62,556 bases of DNA from Anabaena subtropica FACHB-260 (GTDB taxonomy: Bacteria > Cyanobacteriota > Cyanobacteriia > Cyanobacteriales > Nostocaceae): assembly GCF_014697105.1 (NCBI RefSeq), contig NZ_JACJRF010000030.1:1-62556 (forward strand), given 5' to 3'. Position numbers and translations under genes: made by a program. The notes below the pieces were generated by a model. That model was not told the DNA's origin. It was given only the letters and a program-made list of their open reading frames with translations, and did not search any database. The first letter of the stretch is position 1. Each line of letters starts with the position of its first letter. Positions 55,184-62,556 of the stretch are shown here, piece by piece.

Positions 55184-56008
55184 ATGAAGATATTAGTCAC
55201 GGGCAACGAAGGAATGATTGGTTCAGTTGTTGAAAAAATTTTGTGTGCTGACGGATATGAAGTAATAGGCTTTGATATCGCAAGTGGTCATAATATCCTC
55301 AATCCTCATCAAATTCGTTCTGCGATTGTTGGTTGCGATGCAGTCGTTCATCTTGCTGGGCTACTTGGAAACTCAGAGGAAACGCCGGATGAAATAATGG
55401 CAGTCAATCTTCTCGGAACTTGGCATATTCTTTCAGCAGCAGCAGAGGCAAAACTCAAACGTGTTGTTTTTTTCAGCAGTGTTGATGTATTGGGAATCTT
55501 TAAAGGTGAGAGAAAACCAGATTATCTTCCTTTGGATGACAATCATCCTTGTTATCCAACCACCCCTTATGCGGTTTCTAAGCGCCTTGGTGAAGAAATG
55601 TGCAGATATTTTACCGATAGCACAGGTATCCCAACTATTTGTTTGCGACCACCAGGTGTTTTTGATGAAGAAACTTACGATTTTATTATTTCCAATCGGC
55701 GAGCAAATCCTGAATTTGAATGGAATCCTTTTTGGGAATACGGCGCTTTTCTCGATGTGAGAGACGCAGCCCAAGCAGCACGGTGCGCTTTACACTGCCC
55801 TAATCCTGGTCATGTTACCTTGCTGCTATGCGCGGATGATATTTCTTCGGCACATCGAACTAGTCAAGAAATGGCTCAGTCCCTACTTCCTGAAGTAGAT
55901 TGGCACGGTAGTAATGAATATGAACGTGAGCCTTACAAAGCTCTGATTAACACTCAACTTGCTAAAGAAGTCCTCCAATGGGTTCCACTTCACAGATGGC
56001 GACCATGA
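55184..56008 (+). CDS. NAD-dependent epimerase/dehydratase (extended SDR)
   Basis: A short-chain dehydrogenase of about 274 residues with an N-terminal GNEGMIGS nucleotide-binding loop and VVHLAGLLGN. The active-site serine is in VFFSSVDVLG and the YxxxK pair in PYAVSKRLGEE. It resembles NDP-sugar epimerases and related uronate dehydrogenases; substrate not determinable. I chose the ATG at 55184 because GAGG precedes it; another in-frame ATG is at 55169. It lies between ribokinase and the nucleoside genes but has no obvious part in that pathway. Confidence 0.88.
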   Translation: MKILVTGNEGMIGSVVEKILCADGYEVIGFDIASGHNILNPHQIRSAIVGCDAVVHLAGLLGNSEETPDEIMAVNLLGTWHILSAAAEAKLKRVVFFSSVDVLGIFKGERKPDYLPLDDNHPCYPTTPYAVSKRLGEEMCRYFTDSTGIPTICLRPPGVFDEETYDFIISNRRANPEFEWNPFWEYGAFLDVRDAAQAARCALHCPNPGHVTLLLCADDISSAHRTSQEMAQSLLPEVDWHGSNEYEREPYKALINTQLAKEVLQWVPLHRWRP

Positions 56009-56138
56009 AACAACTAACTTTAGTTTCCTGCAAATCCTCTATCTTCAGTACTACAAGAGCCTTGTTTTTATGTTTAAAAGCAGACGGACGAAGAGGTTTA
56101 ATGAAAACTTTGTGTTTCATATTTGAAAAAATTGATTA

Positions 56139-56570
56139 TTAATTACCAATATCCTCATTCCACAATTCAGGATTGGTTTGAATAAACTCACTCATCATCT
56201 GTTCGCATTCATCTAGATTTAAATCAATTACTTCCACGCCGTGAGATACCATAAAATCTTTAGCGCCAGGGAAAGTTCTAGATTCGCCGACAATTACCTT
56301 TTTAATACCGAATTGCACCACAGCCCCAGCGCACAAATAACACGGCATTAAGGTTGAATATAATGTAGTACCTCTGTAGCTGCCAATTCTCCCAGCATTA
56401 CGGAGACAATCGATTTCGGCATGGGTAATCGGATCACCATCTTGTACACGTTTATTGTGTCCTCTGCCGAGCAGTTTACCATCTTTGACGAGGACGGAAC
56501 CAATAGGTATTCCGCCTTCTTGTCTGCCTTGTTTTGCTTCTTGAATAGCGGCTTGCATAAATTCATCCAT
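56139..56570 (-). CDS. Cytosine/nucleoside deaminase
   Basis: A 143-residue zinc deaminase. Zinc ligands are His and the catalytic Glu in THAEIDCLRNAGR, with two cysteines in LMPCYLCAGAVVQFG. The sequence is close in style to yeast cytosine deaminase rather than to tRNA adenosine deaminase. It would convert cytosine to uracil or deaminate a related base. ATG 56570 is chosen because CAGGAGATAG precedes it; the open frame continues upstream into the divergent gene. It is divergent from a nucleoside hydrolase whose start is only 17 bases away. Confidence 0.85.
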   Translation of the reverse strand: MDEFMQAAIQEAKQGRQEGGIPIGSVLVKDGKLLGRGHNKRVQDGDPITHAEIDCLRNAGRIGSYRGTTLYSTLMPCYLCAGAVVQFGIKKVIVGESRTFPGAKDFMVSHGVEVIDLNLDECEQMMSEFIQTNPELWNEDIGN

Positions 56571-56587
56571 ATTTTCTATCTCCTGAT

Positions 56588-57511
56588 ATGACAAAACAAC
56601 TTGTGTTAATGGATCATGATGGTGGTGTAGATGATTATCTAGCAACTATGCTGCTGTTGACGATGGAGCATATCCAACTCCTGGGCGTTGTCGTCACTCC
56701 TGCTGATTGCTATGTCCAACCCGCAGTTAGTGCTACACGCAAAATTATTGACTTGATGGGATTCTCTCATATACCAGTGGCCGAAAGCACAGTACGCGGG
56801 ATTAATCCTTTTCCTCGCTTATATCGTCGTGATTCGTTTATTGTTGACCATTTGCCGATTATCAACCAAAATGAATTGATTCACACGCCTTTGGTGGAAG
56901 AAACAGGTCAAGATTTCATGGTGAGAGTATTGCGGGAAGCAGCAGAACCAGTAACTCTAATGGTGACAGGGCCTCTCACAACAGTCGCAGTTGCTTTAGA
57001 CAAAGCACCAGAGATTGAAGCGAAAATTAAAAAAATTGTGTGGATGGGTGGAGCTTTGAATGTTCCTGGTAATGTGGAAAAAAGTTTAGAGGCTGGACAA
57101 GATGGTTCTGCTGAATGGAATGTTTATTGGGATGCGGTTTCAGCAGCGCGAGTATGGCAAACCCAAATTGAAATTATTATGTGTCCTCTAGATTTAACTA
57201 ACAATGTGCCAGTCACATCAGATTTAGTATACAAAATGGGGCGACAACGCCACTATCCGATTTCTGATTTAGCGGGACAATGTTATGCCCTGGTTATCCC
57301 GCAAGATTATTATTTTTGGGATGTGTTAGCAACTGCTTATTTAGGACATCCAGAATTTTATCAACTACGAGAATGGGAAACAGAAATTATTACTAATGGG
57401 TTGAGTCAGGGACGGACTAAAGTTGTTGCTGGTGGGCGAAAGATTTTAGCTATGGATAAAGTTGATAAAGATGCTTTTTACGCCTACATTTTACGGCAGT
57501 GGGCAAGATGA
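56588..57511 (+). CDS. Inosine-uridine-type nucleoside hydrolase
   Basis: A 307-residue nucleoside N-ribohydrolase. The calcium-binding start is MDHDGGVDDYLATML (DxDxxxDD). VTGPLTTVAVAL and WMGGALNVPGNVEKS follow, and EWNVYWDAVSAARVW supplies the ribose-binding asparagine and nearby aspartate. It splits nucleosides into base and ribose; pyrimidine or broad specificity is plausible next to a cytosine deaminase. Ribose could be handled by the ribokinase upstream. No signal peptide is seen. Confidence 0.92.
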   Translation: MTKQLVLMDHDGGVDDYLATMLLLTMEHIQLLGVVVTPADCYVQPAVSATRKIIDLMGFSHIPVAESTVRGINPFPRLYRRDSFIVDHLPIINQNELIHTPLVEETGQDFMVRVLREAAEPVTLMVTGPLTTVAVALDKAPEIEAKIKKIVWMGGALNVPGNVEKSLEAGQDGSAEWNVYWDAVSAARVWQTQIEIIMCPLDLTNNVPVTSDLVYKMGRQRHYPISDLAGQCYALVIPQDYYFWDVLATAYLGHPEFYQLREWETEIITNGLSQGRTKVVAGGRKILAMDKVDKDAFYAYILRQWAR

Positions 57512-57618
57512 TGAAACCAATTCGCCATCAAAATCCCATTAAATTTTGTTTACTGGAAATTTAATGAGGTTTATATCGGGTTGTTTCCAGTTGAGTCTAA
57601 TACAGACCTAACCCCCAA

Positions 57619-57641
57619 CCCCTTCCCTTGTAGGGAAGGGG
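57619..57641. repeat. 9-bp inverted repeat between convergent genes
   Basis: CCCCTTCCC (57619-57627) and GGGAAGGGG (57633-57641) around TTGTA, within an ACCTAACCCCCAACC context that recurs widely in Nostoc-type intergenic DNA. It could act as a bidirectional terminator between the nucleoside hydrolase and DUF1338 genes, although a T-run is lacking. Confidence 0.6.
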
Positions 57642-57682
57642 AGTAAGCCTCATAGAGTACTCCATGAGAAGCGCTATATCTT

Positions 57683-58594
57683 TTAGGATAGTCTAGTCAT
57701 TTCAAATAAATGTTGAGCATTATTTCCTAAAAAAGCATCAAAAAGCTCTGGTTTTCCAGGTTCTATTTCTACCGCATAACGTTGGGCTATTTCGTAGTAG
57801 GCGTAAGTCCAAGGAATCTGAATTTCCTTCCCACTAATATCATCTATGACTGTCACCATTTCTTGAACTGCTTGGGTTGCTGTTTGACGCAACCCGCAAG
57901 TAATATTACCTTCGATTTCTGCTTTCATTGGTACACCTAAATTAGCCAAACCACGAGCAGTACTGTCTATATCTGCATATTCTGAAGTTTGATGGCGATT
58001 TACGTAACCTGTAAAGTGGTTGACAGCATAGCCATGTAACAACACCCATGCACCATACTGGGTAAATTTATTCACTTCTTCTACAACAGAACGCCGTGGA
58101 GTTAACCAAGGACGAGAGAAAACTTTTTGGAGTTTTTGGGCTATAACTTCACTGTTTCCTTTTTCTTGGTGAAAATAGGTCAAAGGAGAGGTAAATTGAT
58201 CGGGAATTGTAGATACTGTTTGAGAGATTAATTGAGCAATATTATCTGGCAATTCATCGACAATTAATTCACTAATAAATAACTTAGGTAAATCAAACTC
58301 TGCTTGTTGGGGATGGCGATAGTGACGGGCGTACAGATGAGTTTGCGGAAAAATATATTCTCCAGCAGGTTCATAACCCAAAGCTTCAGCTATTTGGGAC
58401 AAGTAACTAATTCCCAAATTTACTTTACCTTGTGGACGATCCACTGACAAACGCAGCGATCGCCAGGCAATATGATCATTAGCCACAGTCCCACCAGCAG
58501 CAGTAATCATTTGTTGATATGTGCGGGCATAAGTGACTCTGGCGCTGTATTCTTGCCAAAGTAGTGAAAAAAGTTGCAGTGCAGTTTTGTTCAT
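57683..58594 (-). CDS. DUF1338-family protein (2-oxoadipate dioxygenase/decarboxylase-like)
   Basis: A 303-residue protein. The likely metal-binding histidine and substrate arginine lie in ANDHIAWRSLRLS, with a second histidine in YAVNHFTGYVNRH. The last third carries a VEIEPGKPELFDAFLGNNAQHLFEMT end typical of DUF1338. Characterised members (HglS) are iron enzymes turning 2-oxoadipate into 2-hydroxyglutarate in lysine breakdown. The adjacent aminotransferase fits making the oxo-acid, but neither substrate is shown by sequence alone. A short repeat-rich gap (GTCAGTTGTCAGTTG and CCCCTGCTCCCCTGC) separates the two genes. Confidence 0.75.
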   Translation of the reverse strand: MNKTALQLFSLLWQEYSARVTYARTYQQMITAAGGTVANDHIAWRSLRLSVDRPQGKVNLGISYLSQIAEALGYEPAGEYIFPQTHLYARHYRHPQQAEFDLPKLFISELIVDELPDNIAQLISQTVSTIPDQFTSPLTYFHQEKGNSEVIAQKLQKVFSRPWLTPRRSVVEEVNKFTQYGAWVLLHGYAVNHFTGYVNRHQTSEYADIDSTARGLANLGVPMKAEIEGNITCGLRQTATQAVQEMVTVIDDISGKEIQIPWTYAYYEIAQRYAVEIEPGKPELFDAFLGNNAQHLFEMTRLS

Positions 58595-58649
58595 TGTCAG
58601 TTGTCAGTTGCTAATAGTTTTTTATCCCCTACGCCCCTGCTCCCCTGCT

Positions 58650-59948
58650 TCATTTACTTAAAATTTCTGCAATAATATCAAGGGCAATTTGAATTTGCTC
58701 GTGGTTAATTACTAAGGGTGGACAGAAACGAATGGCGGCTTTACCGCAACCGAGTAATAACAAACCCCGCAGGAAGGCTTCTTGGATGATGCGATCGCGC
58801 AATGTATGATCAAAGTTACCGGCTTCATCTAATAAATCTACGGCTACCATCAACCCTTTACCTCTGGGTAAGGAGATTCTGGGGAATTTTTCGTGTAATT
58901 GGGTTAAACCAGCTTGTAATATTTCCCCCATCTGGGTAGCGTTATCCATCAAACCACTTTCCAGTAGTTTTAAGGTTGCAATACCCGCCGCACAAGCGAC
59001 TGGATTTCCGCCGAATGTAGTGGCGTGGGAACCAGGAGGCCAAGTCATAATCTCAGCGCGGGCTAAAATTGCGCCTAAAGGCATACCACTAGCGATTCCT
59101 TTGGCAGTGTTAATGATATCAGGTGCGACATCCCAATGTTCAATGGCAAATAAGCGTCCAGTGCGCCCCATACCTGATTGCACTTCATCAACTACCATTA
59201 ATATGCCGTAGCGATCGCAGATATTCCTAATTCTCTGTAAAAAACCATCTTCAGGGACGATATAACCGCCTTCCCCTTGGATTGGTTCAACGACAATTGC
59301 AGCTACTTCGTGGGCAGGTATGATCGTGGTCAAGAGATGGTTTTCTAAGTAATCTAGGCTGGCGTGAGTACCGTAGGGAATATGAGTTACACCAGGAACT
59401 AACGGCCCAAAATTGGCACGCTGTACAGTTTTGGAACCAGTCAAAGACATTGCGCCGTAAGTACGCCCGTGGAATGCACCTAAGAAAGCGATGATGAGCG
59501 ATCGCTTGGTGTAATATCGAGCTAGTTTAATTGCTCCTTCGTTGGATTCAGCACCGGAATTTGTGAAGAATACTTTAGCACCGTGAACAAAGGGGGCGCG
59601 ACTAGCTAAGTGTTCTGCTAGTTCCACCATCGGCTCATAATAGAAATCCGTCCCCGACATATGTAAAAGCTGGGCTGACTGTTCTTGAATTGCTTTGACT
59701 ACTTCTGGGTGGGCGTGTCCGGTGGCTGTGACGGCGATACCTGCGGTCATATCTAAAAATACATTGCCGTCTACATCTTCCACCATGCAGCCCTCACCAC
59801 GGGCGACAACCAAGGGATAGTCGCGGGTGTAGGACGGTGATGTCACAGCGCGATCGCGTTCTACAATTGCTTTAGCTTTAGTTCCTGGTAAGGATGTCAC
59901 CAAACGCGGTGTTTGAGGTAAATGTTGATTAATAGGGATACTTAACAT
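58650..59948 (-). CDS. Class III aminotransferase (acetylornithine/4-aminobutyrate type)
   Basis: About 432 residues. PLP-binding features are FFTNSGAESNEGAIKLAR, AFHGRTYGAMSLTGS, VVDEVQSGMGRTG and the Schiff-base lysine in NTAKGIASGMPLGA; SHATTFGGNPVAC closes the site. Family members use ornithine, 4-aminobutyrate, lysine or aminoadipate. It is in the same direction as and upstream of the DUF1338 gene, so a lysine or 2-aminoadipate transaminase role is plausible. The start is taken at ATG 59948; the frame extends to 60005 with hydrophobic residues unlike the family. Confidence 0.88.
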   Translation of the reverse strand: MLSIPINQHLPQTPRLVTSLPGTKAKAIVERDRAVTSPSYTRDYPLVVARGEGCMVEDVDGNVFLDMTAGIAVTATGHAHPEVVKAIQEQSAQLLHMSGTDFYYEPMVELAEHLASRAPFVHGAKVFFTNSGAESNEGAIKLARYYTKRSLIIAFLGAFHGRTYGAMSLTGSKTVQRANFGPLVPGVTHIPYGTHASLDYLENHLLTTIIPAHEVAAIVVEPIQGEGGYIVPEDGFLQRIRNICDRYGILMVVDEVQSGMGRTGRLFAIEHWDVAPDIINTAKGIASGMPLGAILARAEIMTWPPGSHATTFGGNPVACAAGIATLKLLESGLMDNATQMGEILQAGLTQLHEKFPRISLPRGKGLMVAVDLLDEAGNFDHTLRDRIIQEAFLRGLLLLGCGKAAIRFCPPLVINHEQIQIALDIIAEILSK

Positions 59949-60340
59949 TTTTTTCAGGTATTTGAGAATCCGGATAATTAAACTACCAAGTGTAATTGCT
60001 AACAATAGGGTGTGATTCTAGTTTGTGTATAACTTACTAATTGACAGACCGACAAGAATATGTGATGAGAGCGTGAGAAAATACAAATAAGTTTTCATGA
60101 ATCTAAAGAAAGATTTCTGGGCAATCTCAATTTTTCCGTAATTACTTAGTGTTCATATTTGCTGGTAACCAGGTTATGGTCAAAGGCTAAAGAATACAAA
60201 CGCAAGTTTAGTCATGAGTATGCAGGTTATAATGCGATATTAGGCTGAGTTTCTCCCTAGAGATGGAAGAGGTTTGATGCCCTGTCAGATGCCCTAAAAG
60301 TGCATTATTAAGTTAGTATTGCGAAATTCATTAACAATTT
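59949..60340. other. Intergenic region between divergent genes
   Basis: About 390 bases, the first part still open in the aminotransferase frame. No gene, terminator or strong repeat is seen; promoters for both neighbours should lie here. Confidence 0.4.
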
Positions 60341-61681
60341 ATGAGTATCCTGTTAAGCCCAAAAATTAGATTCTTGCTAAGTGTTACGGCGTTCTCACTG
60401 GTAGGTATAGTTAGTAGTAATATATATAATAATTACTCTCAAGCTAAACAGCTAGACCAAAAGCCTCAGGATGACAAAAAATCCAGCTTAAATCAACAGG
60501 TAACAGCTAATACATCTCAACTACGAGAGTCTCAGTCCGCCAATTTTTTGCCAAAAACAGGAATTACTCAGGCAGAAACATCTCCTCAGAACAGAAATCA
60601 GCAGAAAACGCCTAATTCAATTCCCAATTTAGCAACAACATCTATCACTTATCCCATTATTGATGAGTGGAGAAAATATAAATTTAGTGTCAATGGTAAT
60701 CAAATTTTAGCTCCCTCACAACTACCCAGTGCTAAAGTTAATGTTAATCAATCAGACTTATTAACTGTTCTGGTTAATACGAGACAATACTTTCAAGAAC
60801 ACGGTGCAGACGATCCAGATATTTTACGCCCCGGATTGCTAAGTACGCAAAAAGTCACTACAGAAGATATCCTCAAAACTCTCGACTTCATGATTGAAGT
60901 CCTCAAAGAAGATATTGCCAAGAATCGCATTACTCGTTTACAAAATCCCAACTTTATCAACCGCAACTTCCGAGTCATTAAATGGACAGCATATAACCCT
61001 GAAAATCAGGTACAAAAGCAATTAAGACTGACAAAATATGCTGTGTTTACTCACCCAGGTTCACGGAAACGCACCGCAACTTTTAACACCCCGCTTTATA
61101 GCTTAAAAGACAACAACATTGCCGATAAATTTTATACTAAATATACAAAACAAGAGGTTTTGTCTGGTATTTATGAACCGGGTGGAAAAGAATATGGCAA
61201 AGTTGAACCTCTGGCTTATTTAACCCGCAATGGATTAGAAGAAGCTCTAATGCAAGGAACAATTCTCATAAATTTTACGGATGGTTCTCAGGCATTTTTT
61301 AATGTTGATAGAAACAACGGAATGTCTTACGTCCGGGGTTTAAAGGCGACAGCACAAAAGCGTTATTGGTATTTTCGGCAAGTTGATGCAATTAAAGGTT
61401 ATGGACACAAAATAGATGCCAAAATTTCTGTCAAGCCAGGAGTGACTTTTGCCGGAGATGTCTTAAATATTGGTTTAGGTAGAGTAGTTTTGATAGAAAA
61501 TACTCAAAGTGGACGTAAGCAATTACAAATGGGAGTAATTGCAGACACAGGCGGAGCATTTTTACCAAATTTATATCAACTAGATTTTTTAGCAGGAATT
61601 TTTCCTAACCAAAACTCTTTCAGGCAATATATTAGACAGTTACCTGAATATACCACAGCATACTTTTTAGTTAAAAAGTGA
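60341..61681 (+). CDS. Exported MltA/3D-domain-like protein
   Basis: A 446-residue protein with an N-terminal membrane anchor or signal (FLLSVTAFSLVGIVSS), then about 70 polar residues rich in Gln, Asn and Ser. The C-terminal half resembles the MltA lytic transglycosylase: NGLEEALMQGTILINFTDG, then YVRG and RKQLQMGVIADTGGAFLPNLYQLDFLAGIF, where the DTGGA and later aspartate match the conserved 3D motif. Activity on peptidoglycan is likely by family but not certain, since the end of the domain is divergent (no RxD spacing). It stands alone. Confidence 0.65.
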   Translation: MSILLSPKIRFLLSVTAFSLVGIVSSNIYNNYSQAKQLDQKPQDDKKSSLNQQVTANTSQLRESQSANFLPKTGITQAETSPQNRNQQKTPNSIPNLATTSITYPIIDEWRKYKFSVNGNQILAPSQLPSAKVNVNQSDLLTVLVNTRQYFQEHGADDPDILRPGLLSTQKVTTEDILKTLDFMIEVLKEDIAKNRITRLQNPNFINRNFRVIKWTAYNPENQVQKQLRLTKYAVFTHPGSRKRTATFNTPLYSLKDNNIADKFYTKYTKQEVLSGIYEPGGKEYGKVEPLAYLTRNGLEEALMQGTILINFTDGSQAFFNVDRNNGMSYVRGLKATAQKRYWYFRQVDAIKGYGHKIDAKISVKPGVTFAGDVLNIGLGRVVLIENTQSGRKQLQMGVIADTGGAFLPNLYQLDFLAGIFPNQNSFRQYIRQLPEYTTAYFLVKK

Positions 61682-61691
61682 TAGAAAGTGT

Positions 61692-61777
61692 AGTGAGTAA
61701 TGAGTAATGAGTAAGGAGTAATGAGTAATGAGTAATGAGTAATGAGTAATGAGTAATGAGTAAGGAGTAAGGAGTAA
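61692..61777. repeat. Heptameric short tandem repeats (STRR)
   Basis: About twelve copies of a 7-base unit (TGAGTAA, with variants TGAGTAG and GGAGTAA) run between the 3D-domain gene and the IS630 element. Such heptamer arrays are characteristic of heterocystous cyanobacteria and vary in copy number by slippage. Confidence 0.92.
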
Positions 61778-61784
61778 TACCAAT

Positions 61785-62556
61785 TTAATATGAAGCTGCA
61801 TAGAAAAGAGCTTCTAAAATAAAGTTATAAGAGGAGATAGACATTACCTGCTCAAATGTTAATTGCTCGAATAGTTGTTGTATGCGAGTTCGTAAGTCTT
61901 GCAAAGAAGAAAAAAGTTCATTCTTGAGAGATTTTTTGAGATACTGCCATAGCCTTTCAATGGGATTGAGTTCCGGGGAATGAGGTGGTTGAAGCAGGGG
62001 AATAATATTTTCAGGCCAATTAATCGCACCACTAATATGAGCAGGAGCTTGGTCTATTTGTAAAATGGCATAATCTTCACCTAATTGCTGAGATAACCAG
62101 TCTAAAAACTGTTGAAAATATTCACCATTAAGTTTGGGGTATTCTTGCTGGAAATGTTGTCCTGTGAATGGTTCAATTGCACCATAAATCCAAAAATTTT
62201 CCCTCTGCCATTTCACGGATACAGTTGGTTTGACTCCACAAGCAGTAATCACTTTTCCCGTTAAAGTTTTTAATCCCACCCTGGTCTCATCCTGACATAG
62301 ATAACGAATACACCTTCCTGGTACTAGATGTTTTTCTAGGATATTAAGGATGATACCGAGTTTTTTTTAAACTCAGATACTAACTTTTCATCCTGCTGAT
62401 GGCTTTGAGGACGCGGTACTTTGAGTTTTGCTCCTAATTTATATCGAACTAACGCATAAACTGTTGCATACTCAACTTCCAGTCCATGTTGGAATTTCAA
62501 CCACTCAACTATTGCACCATAGCTACTAAAGCCTTTTCCTGTTTTTAACTCTGACT
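61785..62556 (-). mobile_element. IS630-family transposase with frameshift, cut by window edge
   Basis: The minus strand encodes the DDE part of an IS630-type transposase: CQDETRVGLKTLTGK (first Asp region), AILQIDQAPAHISG (second Asp), PPHSPELNPIERLWQYLKKSL (Glu), ending LEALFYAASY at 61785. The upstream part (FKFQHGLEVEYATVYALVRYKLG-like helix-turn-helix) is in another frame. The frames meet at an A8 run (T8 at 62361-62368 on the plus strand), consistent with -1 frameshifting or a mutation. The 5' end lies outside the window, so terminal repeats cannot be compared. Confidence 0.85.

Noticed and set aside
61692-61777. Heptamer tandem array as a CRISPR array
   Set aside because: The 7-base units are contiguous with no spacers and there are no cas genes; it is a slippage-type tandem repeat.

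Overview
The window looks like the chromosome of a heterocyst-forming, Nostoc/Anabaena-type cyanobacterium. HIP1 octamers (gcgatcgc) are frequent, heptameric short tandem repeats and small palindromic dispersed repeats are present, and so are lineage-typical proteins: a KGK-family protein, an RRM protein with a glycine-rich tail, a GUN4-domain protein, a CcbP-like protein, an EcaA-type carbonic anhydrase, and a TonB receptor with an AMIN domain. Both window ends lie in or against insertion sequences.

Bases 1-21,738 hold a minus-strand NRPS/PKS assembly line, read from right to left. It starts with a fatty-acyl-AMP ligase fused to ACP-C-A-PCP (A-domain code reads like Ala). Next come a free-standing acyltransferase and a four-gene extender cassette: 3-hydroxyacyl-CoA dehydrogenase, ACP, acyl-CoA dehydrogenase and an FkbH-like HAD protein. 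No O-methyltransferase is seen, which points to hydroxymalonyl-ACP. A KS-AT-KR-ACP-C protein follows whose own AT has lost its catalytic serine and about 95 residues. Then come a 2,4-diaminobutyrate aminotransferase, a half-C/A/PCP protein whose A-domain code resembles Dab, and a final NRPS protein cut off inside its condensation domain where probable IS sequence begins.

Bases 22,700-31,050 look like the transport and maturation arm: a TonB-dependent siderophore receptor, a lipoprotein siderophore-binding protein, an ABC exporter and a penicillin-acylase-family enzyme with PvdQ-like catalytic spacing. A good Fur-box-like sequence lies upstream of the acylase. Together this suggests an acyl-tethered siderophore that is exported and deacylated in the periplasm, in parallel with pyoverdine (PvdL/PvdE/PvdQ/FpvA). 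The chemistry is inferred.

Bases 31,400-33,200 are a scar beside tRNA-Lys(CTT), with fragments of an integrase-like protein, a MATE transporter, a MarR regulator and a membrane protein. After it comes a two-gene unit: a small membrane protein with an in-frame TGA, coupled by a TAATG overlap to an ankyrin-GUN4 fusion.

Bases 35,000-61,700 are mostly housekeeping and accessory genes: GST, glyoxalase-fold protein, carbonic anhydrase, RNA-binding protein, ComF (nonsense mutation), GNAT, cupredoxin, methionine aminopeptidase, an AtzE/AtzG-like amidase pair, a VapBC-like pair with a broken PIN toxin, a REP-flanked RAYT, a thioredoxin-NHL protein, a diguanylate cyclase, a maltose acetyltransferase, a nucleoside salvage group (ribokinase, deaminase, nucleoside hydrolase) and an aminotransferase/DUF1338 pair. 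The right edge is an IS630-type transposase with a frameshift at an A8 run. Three genes carry an in-frame TGA and several are remnants, so parts of this genome appear to be decaying.
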